Positions 50,763-60,269 of a stretch of 64,000 nt of DNA are shown here, piece after piece (the first letter of the stretch is position 1; the number at the start of each line of letters is the position of its first letter). This DNA comes from Sphingobacterium tenebrionis (GTDB lineage Bacteria > Bacteroidota > Bacteroidia > Sphingobacteriales > Sphingobacteriaceae). Below the pieces are notes generated by a model. The model was given only the letters and a program-made list of their open reading frames with translations. It had not been told where the DNA came from and made no database searches. Made by a program: the position numbers and the translations under genes. The DNA lies in the NCBI RefSeq assembly GCF_037126265.1, contig NZ_JAYLLN010000006.1:77864-141863 (forward strand). Reading direction: 5' to 3'.

Positions 50763-52952
50763 ATGATAAAAACAAAAGAGATCAGTAACTTTTTCTACAG
50801 CCAATACTTTGCAGATGGACTTCGAATCACCATTGGCTGCATCGTTCCGGTCATCATTTGCGCCCTTTTAGGGCAGTTCATGCTAGGCACTTACATCTCT
50901 TTAGGCGCTTTATTGGTGGGGCTTTCTGATACACCTGGGGCGCCCAGCCATCGCAGAACAGGGATGATTGCCAGTTTTATCGTCTGCTTGATCACCCAAT
51001 TCCTGACGGTCTTGGTCAATAGCAATATCTGGCTCATGACAGGCCTCATTGCCATTCTTTGTTTTCTCTATTCCATGTTCGCCGTTTTCAATGCCCGGGC
51101 CGCTACCGTGGGTTCCATGGGGGTATTGATCATGCTGATCTACATCGATGATGTCAAGAACATCACCGAGGAGCTGGAATTTCTGCTTTACTTCATCATC
51201 GGTGGCCTATGGTATATGCTGATCAGCTTTTCCATGACGCAGGTTCGCCCCTATCGGCTTGCTCAACAGGAATTATCGGAATCCATCCGGCATGTAGGTG
51301 ATTTTATTCGACTGCGAGCTAACTTTTACGACCCTAAAACCGACTTCGACGAGAATTACCGCAAACTGATCGATAAACAGGTGGAAGTTCATGAGCACCA
51401 GGAAAACGTTCGAGATCTTCTTTTCCAAAGCAAGCGATCGATAAAGGATACTACCAAAATTGGTCGATTCCTGACCTTGACTTTTAATGATATTGTAGAC
51501 CTCTTCGAACTGTCCATGACCACCCATTATGATTATGAACAGATCCGGAAGTCGTATTCCGAAACGGGCATCCTGAAGGAATTCAGGCTTTTATTGATCA
51601 AGGTTGCCAATGAACTCGATCATCTGGCCTATCAACTCAACGCCAATAAAGCGCCAAAAGCAAAATACAGCTTTGCCAATGATTTTGATCGGATCTTATA
51701 TAAAATAGACCAGTTGGATAAAAAGGAACAGGTCAATACCATTCCTTTAAAAAAGATCCTGATCAGTATCCGTAACATTACGGCGTTCATCCAGAATATT
51801 TACAATTACAGCATTATCAGGCCTAACAATGTCCATAAACAGGAGATTGAAGAAGCCAATAAATTCATACAGACGGAGCATATTGATTGGAAGAAATTTA
51901 AGAGTAACCTTTCCCTGAACTCTTCCATCTTTAGGCATGCCCTACGGATGGGCATTGTCATGTCCCTCACTTACCTGATCCTTAACCTGAACTTCTTCAA
52001 CATCGGACAGATGGGCAGCTTCTGGGTTCTTTTGACCATCATGGTGATCTTAAAGCCCGGTTTTGGATTGACCAAGGAAAGGAATGTGCAACGATTGATG
52101 GGAACCGTGATCGGCGGTATTATCGGTGCTATCATCCTCATGACCATACATTCAGAGATCATACGGTTCATCCTCTTGATCTTTTTCTTCCTGACAGCCT
52201 ATAGCCTATTCCGGGTAAATTACATTATGGCGGTACTCTTCATGACCCCTTATGTGATGATCATGCTGAGCTTCACCGGTGTCAACACCTTTGTGATGGC
52301 CAAAGAACGGATATTTGACACATTTCTAGGCGGGATGATCGCCTTTATTTCGAGTTATATCATCTTTCCCAATTGGGAAAGTTTCCAGATCAAAACGAAC
52401 ATGCGGCAGTTATTGATCGCCAATTACAATTATCTTGCCCAGGCGGTCCGTATCCTTTCGGGGGAGACCATCGGCGTGACCGATTATAAACTCGCTCGAA
52501 AACAGGTTTACATCTCCTCTGCCAATATGGGGTCCACCTTCCAACGCATGCTTTCCGAGCCTAAATGGCGGCAGAAAAGCACGAAGGATGTCAACAGATT
52601 CGTCATCCTCAACCATATTTTATCTTCTTACGGGGCAACCTTGCTGATCCAATTGACGGAAGCAACGGATACGAATTATACAAAGGAACATTTGACCATT
52701 CTCAAAAGAATCCTGAACCATATCCAAAAATCCATTGAAACCCTGCATGTAGAGCAGGAGGAAGAATTTACTCCTGTACGCGATTTTCCGGAGCTGACAG
52801 ATGACACGCTTGATCCGGAAGAATCTAAATTAATTACCGAGCAATTACAGTTCTTAAATAAAATTTCCTCAGATTTATATAAATCTACGGTGGATGTAAT
52901 GGAAAAGGAATCCGTCATTCAACTTGAAAAACTGGAAACAAAAAATGGATAA
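50763..52952 (+). CDS. FUSC family membrane protein (YccS-like)
   Basis: A 729-residue inner-membrane protein with two sets of about six helices (about 20-165 and 395-530), each followed by a cytoplasmic helical domain. This doubled layout is the YccS/YhfK type of the FUSC family, related to aromatic acid exporters such as AaeB. LGALLVGLSDTPGAPSHRR and the second-half GSFWVLLTIMVILKPGFGL are its marks. Function is likely efflux of aromatic acids or fusaric-acid-like compounds, not proven. A TATCTTTG box (50744-50751) is 11 bases upstream. The ypdA gene starts inside its last codons. Confidence 0.85.
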   Translation: MIKTKEISNFFYSQYFADGLRITIGCIVPVIICALLGQFMLGTYISLGALLVGLSDTPGAPSHRRTGMIASFIVCLITQFLTVLVNSNIWLMTGLIAILCFLYSMFAVFNARAATVGSMGVLIMLIYIDDVKNITEELEFLLYFIIGGLWYMLISFSMTQVRPYRLAQQELSESIRHVGDFIRLRANFYDPKTDFDENYRKLIDKQVEVHEHQENVRDLLFQSKRSIKDTTKIGRFLTLTFNDIVDLFELSMTTHYDYEQIRKSYSETGILKEFRLLLIKVANELDHLAYQLNANKAPKAKYSFANDFDRILYKIDQLDKKEQVNTIPLKKILISIRNITAFIQNIYNYSIIRPNNVHKQEIEEANKFIQTEHIDWKKFKSNLSLNSSIFRHALRMGIVMSLTYLILNLNFFNIGQMGSFWVLLTIMVILKPGFGLTKERNVQRLMGTVIGGIIGAIILMTIHSEIIRFILLIFFFLTAYSLFRVNYIMAVLFMTPYVMIMLSFTGVNTFVMAKERIFDTFLGGMIAFISSYIIFPNWESFQIKTNMRQLLIANYNYLAQAVRILSGETIGVTDYKLARKQVYISSANMGSTFQRMLSEPKWRQKSTKDVNRFVILNHILSSYGATLLIQLTEATDTNYTKEHLTILKRILNHIQKSIETLHVEQEEEFTPVRDFPELTDDTLDPEESKLITEQLQFLNKISSDLYKSTVDVMEKESVIQLEKLETKNG

Positions 52953-53916
52953 TATATATGATGTCCTCATTATTGGGGCAGGACCGATTGGAATTGCCTG
53001 TGGTATAGAAGCAAAGAAAAACAAGCTCAAGCATATCATTCTTGAAAAAGGCTGTCTGGTCAATTCCCTGTACAATTATCCCATCAATATGTCCTTTTTC
53101 TCTACTTCCGAGAGGTTAGAAATCGGAGATACCCCATTTGTTACCACGAATCCTAAACCAAAGCGTGCCGAAGCACTGGAATATTACCGTCGGGTGGAGC
53201 GAAAATTCGACCTGAACTGCAAGCTATTTGAAGAGGTTTTAAGTGTAAGGAAGGTAGACCACGTTTTTCATGTCAATAGTAGCAAAGGGAATTACCAAGC
53301 CAAAAATGTGGTTATTGCCACCGGTTTTTATGACATCCCCATTTACCTGAATGTACCGGGAGAAGAACTGGAGAAGGTACGCCATTATTACGATGACCCT
53401 CATTATTATGCCAACCAGAAGGTTGTTGTCGTTGGAGCAAGCAATTCTTCCATCGATGCCGCCCTGGAGACCTTCCGTAAAGGAGCAGAGGTAACCTTGG
53501 TGGTAAGGGGGCCCGAAATCAGCCCGAGGGTAAAATATTGGGTAAGGCCCGATATCGAAAACCGCATTGCTTTTGGCGAAGTGAAAGCCTATTTCAATTC
53601 CAATATAACCGCTATCACCGAAGAAGAAGTCGAGATTGAAACCCCTGAAGGAAAGATCATATTGGAAAACGATTTTGTGTTAGCACTGACAGGATATAGA
53701 CCCAACTTTAATTTTCTGTTGAAACTAGGCATTGAAGTGCCGGAAATTGCACCCTGCATCCCGGTCCATAATCCGGAAACGATGGAAACCAATGTCAAAG
53801 GGATGTACTTGGCAGGGGTGGTTTGTGGAGGATTGAATACCCACCTTTGGTTTATCGAAAACTCAAGAATTCATGCCAGCTTGATCATGAAGGCTATTTG
53901 CGAAGGCCATCAATAA
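52945..53916 (+). CDS. ypdA: YpdA-type FAD-dependent reductase (bacillithiol disulfide reductase-like)
   Basis: A 323-residue flavoprotein with two Rossmann loops: DVLIIGAGPIGIACGIEAKK at the N-terminus and VVVVGASNSSIDAALETF in the middle. YPINMSFFSTSERLEIGD and ALTGYRPNFNFLLKLGI are typical of YpdA, which in Staphylococcus reduces bacillithiol disulfide with NADPH. The usual CxxC pair of thioredoxin reductase is absent, as in YpdA. The start is ATG 52945, inside the end of the FUSC gene (overlap of 8 bases). The 3' end overlaps the convergent tetR gene by 23 bases. Confidence 0.85.
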   Translation: MDNIYDVLIIGAGPIGIACGIEAKKNKLKHIILEKGCLVNSLYNYPINMSFFSTSERLEIGDTPFVTTNPKPKRAEALEYYRRVERKFDLNCKLFEEVLSVRKVDHVFHVNSSKGNYQAKNVVIATGFYDIPIYLNVPGEELEKVRHYYDDPHYYANQKVVVVGASNSSIDAALETFRKGAEVTLVVRGPEISPRVKYWVRPDIENRIAFGEVKAYFNSNITAITEEEVEIETPEGKIILENDFVLALTGYRPNFNFLLKLGIEVPEIAPCIPVHNPETMETNVKGMYLAGVVCGGLNTHLWFIENSRIHASLIMKAICEGHQ

Positions 53917-54508
53917 ATATCTTGGAAAGTTTTCGTTGCAGATCCAGAATGTAATCGAACTCTTCCTTTGTTGGTGGAAAAAACAGGTTCTTGAATTCTT
54001 TCAGGATGCCTAACCGCATGCCCAACATGGAAATCAATAAGATCCTGGCGGTCGTCATCATATCATCGATAGGTTTTAGCTCCCCATTCTCCACTCCCAT
54101 TTCCAGGATGGACCTTACCTGTTCAATCTCGCGTTCAAACATCGCCGGCATGGCACATTCTAGATCAGGCGGCATATCATTGCGTAGGGAATAGGTAAAT
54201 TCAAACACGTTATAATTCTCTTTGATGATATGCAAACGGGTTTCTAGAAATGCATCGATGGCGTGTTGGACGGTTTTTGCTGACTTGATCTTAGCGGTGC
54301 TTATTTCCAATAATTCATCAATCGTAGCTTCCATTACGGCAGCAAACAAACTGTTCTTATCCGGAAAATAATAATATAATAATGCTTTGGAGAAAGACAG
54401 GTCCTGCGCGATCTCTGCCATCGTTGTTTTGGCAAGACCATAATGAGCAAACCGCTTCTTTGCAGCCTCTAAAATCTTTGTCCTTTTTGCATCCGCACTC
54501 TTCGCCAT
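53894..54508 (-). CDS. TetR/AcrR family regulator
   Basis: From ATG 54508 the protein has 204 residues. The helix-turn-helix (about residues 25-55, YGLAKTTMAEIAQDLSFSKA followed by LLYYYFPDKNSLFAAV) is strong. The C-terminal ligand domain is not assignable. It is divergent from murB and convergent with ypdA, overlapping the end of ypdA by 23 bases. Likely targets are the divergent intergenic region or the FUSC/ypdA pair, but no operator is clear. AAACTAAAGTTAACTAAAT at about 54559-54577 is the most likely site. Confidence 0.88.
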   Translation of the reverse strand: MAKSADAKRTKILEAAKKRFAHYGLAKTTMAEIAQDLSFSKALLYYYFPDKNSLFAAVMEATIDELLEISTAKIKSAKTVQHAIDAFLETRLHIIKENYNVFEFTYSLRNDMPPDLECAMPAMFEREIEQVRSILEMGVENGELKPIDDMMTTARILLISMLGMRLGILKEFKNLFFPPTKEEFDYILDLQRKLSKIFIDGLRK

Positions 54509-54608
54509 TAGCAATTTAAATTAGTTATTGATTTAGGCTTTGCCTATATTTACGTCTTAAACTAAAGTTAACTAAATTTTTCGAACTTTTAATAGATTCG
54601 GTCAAAAA

Positions 54609-55625
54609 ATGAAAAACGAGATCCAGCAAAACACCTCCTTAAAGCAGTTTAATACGTTTGGGATAGAAGCATTAGCCGAACAATACATCAAGGTGGAAGA
54701 TGAACTTACCCTGACCAGCCTTTATGAGGCCGGACACTTCAATCAACCTTTCTTTGTATTAGGTGGCGGATCCAATGTGTTGTTCACCAAGAATTATGAA
54801 GGACTTATTGTACATATGTGCAATAAAGGAAAGCAACATTTCATTCAGAATGATAAGGTATTCGTTACGGCCGAAGCTGGAGAAGTTTGGAACGATCTGG
54901 TCTGGTACTGCATCGAACATGATTTTCCAGGTATGGAAAACATGGCGCTCATTCCGGGAACAGTAGGAGCCTCTCCTATTCAGAACATTGGAGCCTATGG
55001 ACAGGAGCTCATGCATATCTTTTATTCCTGCCGAGCATTCGATACGCAAACCGGAGAATTCCGGACCTTCAATAATGCAGAATGCGAATTCTCGTACCGC
55101 GACAGCATTTTCAAGAAGGAATTTAAAGGCAGATTCATTATCTGTAGTGTAACCTACGAATTAGCTTTGTTCGGAACGATCAATACCAGTTATGGGGCGA
55201 TTGAGGCCGAATTAAATAATAGAGGGATTACTTCCCCAACCATAAAGGATGTGGCCGAGGTGGTATCCTATATACGCGTCGAAAAACTTCCGGATCCTTC
55301 TACTGTAGGAAACGCGGGAAGTTTTTTCAAAAACCCCATCATCCCAACCGCACAATTTGAAGAATTGAGAAAACAATTTCCAACGATCGTACATTATCCT
55401 ATTAATGAGGACGCCGAGAAGTTGGCAGCAGGCTGGTTAATAGAGGAATGTGGCTGGAAAGGAAAACGTGTTGGTGAAGTGCAAGTGTGGAAAAATCAGG
55501 CTTTGGTGATCACGAACTGTGGGCAAGCCACTGGAAATGAGATATTCCAAATATCGTCTACTATTGTGGACGATGTACTGAACAGGTTTGGTGTGAGATT
55601 GGAACGTGAAGTCAACCTCTTATAA
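54609..55625 (+). CDS. murB: UDP-N-acetylenolpyruvoylglucosamine reductase
   Basis: FAD- and NADPH-dependent second step in UDP-MurNAc synthesis. The 338-residue protein is of the E. coli-like type I, longer than type II. Visible are FFVLGGGSNVLF, GTVGASPIQNIGAYGQELMH, the catalytic Ser loop GNAGSFFKNP and the C-terminal LAAGWLIEECGWKGKRVG. It complements murA at 13476. Divergent from tetR. The next gene, an ECF sigma factor, is 266 bases away. Confidence 0.94.
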   Translation: MKNEIQQNTSLKQFNTFGIEALAEQYIKVEDELTLTSLYEAGHFNQPFFVLGGGSNVLFTKNYEGLIVHMCNKGKQHFIQNDKVFVTAEAGEVWNDLVWYCIEHDFPGMENMALIPGTVGASPIQNIGAYGQELMHIFYSCRAFDTQTGEFRTFNNAECEFSYRDSIFKKEFKGRFIICSVTYELALFGTINTSYGAIEAELNNRGITSPTIKDVAEVVSYIRVEKLPDPSTVGNAGSFFKNPIIPTAQFEELRKQFPTIVHYPINEDAEKLAAGWLIEECGWKGKRVGEVQVWKNQALVITNCGQATGNEIFQISSTIVDDVLNRFGVRLEREVNLL

Positions 55626-55891
55626 AAGTTTTCCACATTTTCTGTAATTACATATTTTTTTATTAAAATTCAACAAATCTATCCTGAGCGCCCTCAAACC
55701 TCGATTATCGTAAAACAAGCGATTTCCTAAAACGAAATTTCCCTCCCTAAATCCTCAACATTTCCACACTTTCTGGAATTTCTCGCACAACTATTGCAAT
55801 AACCCTTACAGCTAAACGATACGAACATACTCGTTTAGTTACAGGAATTCCTGTCAAATCGCATCATTTAACTATATAAACTACTAATCGT
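55626..55891 (+). promoter_or_regulatory. Regulatory region of the ECF sigma gene with palindromes
   Basis: Two palindromes lie close together: CTAAACGA-N11-TCGTTTAG (55812-55838) and the perfect 14-base ACAGGAATTCCTGT (55841-55854), 37 bases before the ATG. In addition a direct repeat TTCCACATTTTCTGTAATT / TTCCACACTTTCTGGAATT occurs at 55631-55649 and 55762-55780. These could be operators or leader hairpins. Confidence 0.5.
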
Positions 55892-56407
55892 ATGAACAAG
55901 CTCGATTTTAACACACTTGTCGTCCAACATTCCGAATCGCTAAGAAGTTACGCAAGAAACTTTACTAGAGATGCTGAGGATGCAAACGATTTAGTGCAAG
56001 ATACGCTACTAAAAGCCGTAACGTATTTTAAGAACTTTAGAGACGGAACTAATCTACGTGGATGGTTGTACACTATTATGAAGAACACATTCATCAACAA
56101 TTACCGTCGTGTCGTAAAAACGAACTCTTTTATCACGAAAGAAGAGGAAATCTCTCAAACCAACCTGGTAGTATCTGCGACCAAGAACAAAGGCGAAAAC
56201 AAATTTGTAATGGAGGACATCAATTACGCCTTATCTAAATTATCAGATGAATATTATATCCCTTTTACCATGTATTTCGAAGGATATAAATACCATGAAA
56301 TTTCAGATCATCTAAAAATCCCTATTGGTACTGTGAAGACCAGGATCCATGTGGCTAGAAAATCAATGAAGAAATCCTTGGCAGCGTATAACGTTGAAAT
56401 GGATTAA
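55892..56407 (+). CDS. ECF-type RNA polymerase sigma factor
   Basis: A 171-residue sigma-70 family protein with region 2 (DANDLVQDTLLKAVTYFKNF, then WLYTIMKNTFINNYRR) and region 4 (KLSDEYYIPFTMYFEGYKYHE and IGTVKTRIHVARKSMKK). Length and gap between regions are those of small ECF factors, but no anti-sigma gene is adjacent, which is common in Bacteroidota. Its targets cannot be told from the sequence. It is followed by a strong terminator shared with the pfkB gene. Confidence 0.9.
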   Translation: MNKLDFNTLVVQHSESLRSYARNFTRDAEDANDLVQDTLLKAVTYFKNFRDGTNLRGWLYTIMKNTFINNYRRVVKTNSFITKEEEISQTNLVVSATKNKGENKFVMEDINYALSKLSDEYYIPFTMYFEGYKYHEISDHLKIPIGTVKTRIHVARKSMKKSLAAYNVEMD

Positions 56408-56430
56408 AGAAATATACAAACCTTGAAGAC

Positions 56431-56468
56431 AAAAAAATCCTCTATATTTTTTATAGAGGATTTTTTTT
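56431..56468. terminator. Bidirectional terminator between the sigma and PfkB genes
   Basis: A perfect 9-base-pair stem (TCCTCTATA 56438-56446 with TATAGAGGA 56452-56460) is flanked by seven A and eight T, so it can serve both convergent genes. Confidence 0.85.
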
Positions 56469-56507
56469 GGCCGTTTAGGAATGGCCGTTATTTCTTGGTA
56501 CAGCTAA

Positions 56508-57428
56508 TTATTCGCTGATCTCAAATTTTGATAGCTGAACGAATTGTTGAATACGGTCTGAAATCTCTTGTTTAGTCAGGTTCTGCAAACGTTCCGTACC
56601 AAATTTCTCTACACAGAAAGAGGCCAATGCCGAACCAAAGATGATCGCATTTTTCATGTTCGTGAAGTTCACGGATTGTAGTTTTGCCAAATAGCCAATA
56701 AAGCCACCGGCAAACGAATCACCTGCACCTGTAGGATCAAACACATCAGCTAATGGAAGAGCTGGTGCTGAAAACACCTGACCTTCTCCAAATAAAAGCG
56801 CACCGTGTTCGCCTTTTTTAATGATCAGGTATTTTGGTCCCATCTGCAAAATTTTATCCGCAGCCTTTACCAACGAATATTCTCCAGCCAATTGTCTTGC
56901 TTCAGCATCATTGATCGTCAATACATCCACCTTCTGAAGAACTTCTTTAAGACCATCCATGGCCACGTCCATCCAAAAGTTCATCGTATCCAGAACCACC
57001 AATTTAGGTTTGTTCTCTAAACGCTCTAAGGTCGCTAGCTGTACAGATGGAGTAAGGTTTCCCAATAATAGGTATTCGCAATCTTGGTAAGAAGAAGGTA
57101 CTTTAGGATCAAAATCGGCCAATACATTCAATTCCGTGATCAGGGTATCCCTGCTGTTCATATCATTGTGGTACTTTCCGGACCAGAAGAATGATTTTCC
57201 TCCTGGAATGATCTCTACCCCTTCTACATCGATCCCTTTGGAGGTCATGATGCTCAAGTTCTCCTCGCCGAAGTCCTCTCCGATTACCGAAACCAATTTC
57301 ACGTTTGGATAAAGGTAAGAAGCAGCCAATCCTGCGAATGTAGCAGCTCCACCAACAATTTTATCTGTTTTTCCAAATGGCGTTTCTATAGCATCAAAAG
57401 CCACGGTACCAACAATAACTAAACTCAT
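56508..57428 (-). CDS. PfkB family carbohydrate/nucleoside kinase
   Basis: A 306-residue PfkB-fold kinase from ATG 57428. The first signature region (VGGAATFAGLAASYLYPNVK) and the active-site motif FDPTGAGDSFAGGFIGY are clear; the latter holds the catalytic Asp. Substrate is not predictable, though ribokinase- and adenosine kinase-like enzymes share the pattern. The start was moved inward from an alternative TTG two codons upstream. Located convergent with the ECF sigma gene and just downstream of two tRNA-Asn genes on the same strand. Confidence 0.85.
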   Translation of the reverse strand: MSLVIVGTVAFDAIETPFGKTDKIVGGAATFAGLAASYLYPNVKLVSVIGEDFGEENLSIMTSKGIDVEGVEIIPGGKSFFWSGKYHNDMNSRDTLITELNVLADFDPKVPSSYQDCEYLLLGNLTPSVQLATLERLENKPKLVVLDTMNFWMDVAMDGLKEVLQKVDVLTINDAEARQLAGEYSLVKAADKILQMGPKYLIIKKGEHGALLFGEGQVFSAPALPLADVFDPTGAGDSFAGGFIGYLAKLQSVNFTNMKNAIIFGSALASFCVEKFGTERLQNLTKQEISDRIQQFVQLSKFEISE

Positions 57429-57488
57429 GTACAAAATCTTTAAATAAAAAAAATGCCGGCATCGAGGCCGGCTTACTTTGTTTTTCTG

Positions 57489-57562
57489 CTCCTGAAGCTG
57501 GGCTCGAACCAGCGACCCTCTGATTAACAGTCAGATGCTCTAACCAACTGAGCTATTCAGGA
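57489..57562 (-). tRNA. tRNA-Asn (GTT), copy 1
   Basis: Minus-strand cloverleaf: acceptor TCCTGAA/TTCAGGA, D-arm TAGCTCAGTTGGTTAGAGCA, anticodon loop CTGTTAA (GTT), T-loop GTTCGAGCC, discriminator G. CCA is not encoded. Identical to copy 2 at 57929 and in the same orientation. Confidence 0.95.
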
Positions 57563-57599
57563 ATCTTTCTAATGACCCGCTGTCATCTTCAAAGTGGTA

Positions 57600-57631
57600 C
57601 AAAAATAGAATTTTAGATTTTAATTCGCAAA
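57600..57631 (-). promoter_or_regulatory. Promoter of tRNA-Asn copy 1
   Basis: Minus-strand TTTG (57631-57628) and a perfect -7 box TATTTTTG (57607-57600) separated by exactly 20 bases, about 38 bases before the mature 5' end. Confidence 0.7.
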
Positions 57632-57659
57632 TTTTTTGTAAAACATTTTTTGATTCTCG

Positions 57660-57693
57660 CGTCATTGCGAGGAGGTACGACGAAGCAATCTTT
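57660..57693. repeat. Solo left arm of the REP-like palindrome (E)
   Basis: The left arm of the longer GAGGAGGTACGACGAAGC version is present without a right arm; a short GTAGCAATCTTT follows at 57701-57712. It lies between the two tRNA-Asn genes and looks like a decayed or half element. Confidence 0.65.
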
Positions 57694-57897
57694 AAAGTTT
57701 GTAGCAATCTTTACCTGTATTATCCATTTTCTTCGGATGGCATGCAACCTAGAGATTCAAAATATGTTTGAATTTGGGCTATAATCGTGGTCTAAGCAAG
57801 CTTAAAGCAGGGTCAAACTAAGGCTACTTCAAGTAAAGCATACATTTTACATACTTTCACTATCCTTTCACTATCCTTTTTCACCGACGCGAAAATA

Positions 57898-57927
57898 AAA
57901 AAAGGCTATCTCGCGATAGCCTTTTTT
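57898..57927 (-). terminator. Terminator of tRNA-Asn copy 2
   Basis: Stem of 13 pairs (core GGCTATC/GATAGCC, 57898-57910 with 57915-57927, loop TCGC). On the minus strand it follows copy 2 directly and is trailed by a T-run. Confidence 0.8.
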
Positions 57928-57928
57928 G

Positions 57929-58002
57929 CTCCTGAAGCTGGGCTCGAACCAGCGACCCTCTGATTAACAGTCAGATGCTCTAACCAACTGAGCTATTCAG
58001 GA
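57929..58002 (-). tRNA. tRNA-Asn (GTT), copy 2
   Basis: Same sequence as copy 1 including discriminator G, 440 bases away, same orientation. A strong terminator follows directly. No equally good promoter is seen upstream: the nearest TTTG (58062-58059) and TATCTTCC (58046-58039) are only 12 bases apart. Confidence 0.95.
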
Positions 58003-58130
58003 ATTTCCCGTCCCTTTCGTTTTGGTGATGCAATTATCGGAAGATATACCGACAAGTGCAAATATTTTTATGCGTTTTTTCGCAAGTTATTCAGAACCAA
58101 TCAGAATAATTTTAAATCCGCTCCAATGAA

Positions 58131-59504
58131 TTAAAAGAGCACATCTTTCAACACCAAGGTAGCAAAGGTAAAATAGATGATCAAACCTGTTACATCGACA
58201 ATAGTGGATACAAATGGTGCGGATGAACTTGCCGGATCCGCTCCCAGCCTACGCAAAATAAAAGGAAGCATGGAACCGATAACCGAACCCCAAAGCACCA
58301 CAGCCACCAGCGAAAGACTGATCGCAATAGCAATCAGATACCAGATATCACCATAGGATTGCCTAAAGGCTTCCTCCATCCCGATCCGCATAAATCCAAG
58401 CGCACCAAGAATCACCCCTAAAAGCAAACCGGAGAGCAATTCTCTTTTCATGACCATCCACCAGTCCCGAAGGGTCACCTCTCCCATCGCCATCGCCTGG
58501 ATGATCAGGGTCGAGGCCTGTGAACCGGAGTTACCCCCACTGGACATGATCACCGGCATCAAGAGGATCAATACAGGCACGAATTTGCTTTCGTAATACC
58601 CTAACACCACGGCGGTCAACAACTGCCCTAGGAAGAGCACAATAAGCCAGCCTGCGCGTTTCTTTACCAAGTGGAAGATAGATACATCCAAGTAAGGCTC
58701 ATCAAGGGCTTCAGTACCCCCGATACGTTGCATATCTTCCGTATACTCTTCATTGGCTACCCAAAGGATATCATCGATCGTGATGATCCCTAGCATGATG
58801 TCCTTATCATCTACGACAGGCAATGCCACGCGGTTGTTCATCCGGAAGATGGTCACCGCCTCTTCGGCCGGATCGTAGGCATGCAGGGAAATCAACCGAT
58901 TATCGATCAGATCCGCAACAATGGTATCTTCTTCGGCAACCAGCACATCCTTGATCCGAATATCGTCTATCAACTTTCCTTCCGAATCGATGACATAAAG
59001 CACATCGATCGTCTCGGATGCCGATCCATATCGACGGATATGGTCAAGTACCCGCGGCATGGTCCAATGCTCCTTGACCGTGATGTAATCCGGGGTCATC
59101 AAACGACCAACCGAATCTTCTGGATACCCCAATAAAGACAAGGCTTCCTTACGCTCCTCCGGAGTCAATAGAATGATCAGGCGTTTCACCACATCACCAG
59201 ACAACTCACTAAAAAAGGAAGTCCGGTCATCGGGTGGCAATTCGTTAAGAAGTTCTCTGATTTTAAAATTTGGTAATTTCTTGAAAATCCGTTCTTGGGT
59301 TGGGAAGTCCAAAATCCGGAATACGTTTACCGCACGTTTGATACTTAAGATCTCGAGGAACAATGGACCGTGCTCTGGGAGCTCATCGATCAGCTCCTCC
59401 ACATCTGAAATGTTCAGTTCATTCAAATAATCTGCAAGCTCGGCTCTATCACCATGTTCAATAAGTTGTTCGACATGCGAAACAAGCATTGCTAATTCTT
59501 CCAT
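58131..59504 (-). CDS. mgtE: Magnesium transporter MgtE
   Basis: A 457-residue Mg2+ channel with an N-terminal helical domain (to about 130), a CBS pair (about 138-255) that senses cytoplasmic Mg2+, and five membrane helices (from about 285). PVIMSSGGNSGSQASTLIIQ is the family signature. The C-terminal GADPASSSAPFVSTIVDVTG is also typical. The ATG (59504) follows an AGGAGG Shine-Dalgarno by 4 bases, a strength unusual for this phylum. The gap upstream is AT-rich and without a clear promoter. Confidence 0.94.
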   Translation of the reverse strand: MEELAMLVSHVEQLIEHGDRAELADYLNELNISDVEELIDELPEHGPLFLEILSIKRAVNVFRILDFPTQERIFKKLPNFKIRELLNELPPDDRTSFFSELSGDVVKRLIILLTPEERKEALSLLGYPEDSVGRLMTPDYITVKEHWTMPRVLDHIRRYGSASETIDVLYVIDSEGKLIDDIRIKDVLVAEEDTIVADLIDNRLISLHAYDPAEEAVTIFRMNNRVALPVVDDKDIMLGIITIDDILWVANEEYTEDMQRIGGTEALDEPYLDVSIFHLVKKRAGWLIVLFLGQLLTAVVLGYYESKFVPVLILLMPVIMSSGGNSGSQASTLIIQAMAMGEVTLRDWWMVMKRELLSGLLLGVILGALGFMRIGMEEAFRQSYGDIWYLIAIAISLSLVAVVLWGSVIGSMLPFILRRLGADPASSSAPFVSTIVDVTGLIIYFTFATLVLKDVLF

Positions 59505-59724
59505 ACGCCTCCTCTATTTATATGATCCTACATTGGTGCCTAAAAATTCTTTTGTGCAAAAGTCGTTTTTTTAAATTGAAAAACAACATCTTTCACAATA
59601 AAAAAACGAAGCCTAAAAATCCGTTAAATCAAAAATAGATAAGACCCATTTTTGAAGGGATATTTGAATCAGATTATAAAAATGAAAAAATATGGCGATT
59701 TATCTATTATTTATGTTCTTAAAC

Positions 59725-59760
59725 AAATTTAACTGATAAAGAAATATATCAGTTAAATTT
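59725..59760. repeat. 14-base perfect inverted repeat
   Basis: AAATTTAACTGATA (59725-59738) and its reverse complement (59747-59760) flank an 8-base spacer. It lies 220 bases upstream of mgtE and is not followed by a T-run, so it may be an operator or cruciform rather than a terminator. Confidence 0.6.
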
Positions 59761-60269
59761 AGCTATATAAATATTCGAAAAAAGCTTCATAAAACAGGGT
59801 TGACAGTTAACGAAGAACAATATTACTTCTTTACATTATTTATATTCTTTAAAGTTAATTAATCCTGTTATCAGTTTGTATAGAAAATCATTTCAATACC
59901 TTAATATCTGATGGAAAATAGAACAATAAAAAAAGAAACAATAGGCGGAAAATTGCACCACTTATAGCTTGAATAAATGAAGCAAAAATAACCGATCCCA
60001 CTTAAAATAGAAACCCGAAAAACCATCAAATAAAACCACTTTCAACTCACCTTTATTTGATGTTCATTGGAAAGGCAAATGGATGAGTATACATGAATCA
60101 AATGTTATACTTATAGATTATATTTATTCAATACTGCAGCATAATCATATTAATATTACAGAACACCAAATTACCCCCTAATAGTCTTTGAAATATTCAA
60201 GCCTTTATCATCCACAAAAAAAACGATCCAAAACCCTCCCAAAAAAATCTTGTGCTAAAGGAGATAAAA

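Noticed and set aside
54541..54600. TetR operator between tetR and murB
   Set aside because: AACTAAAGTTAACTAAA has only a short palindromic centre and arms that do not match well; not enough to call a site.
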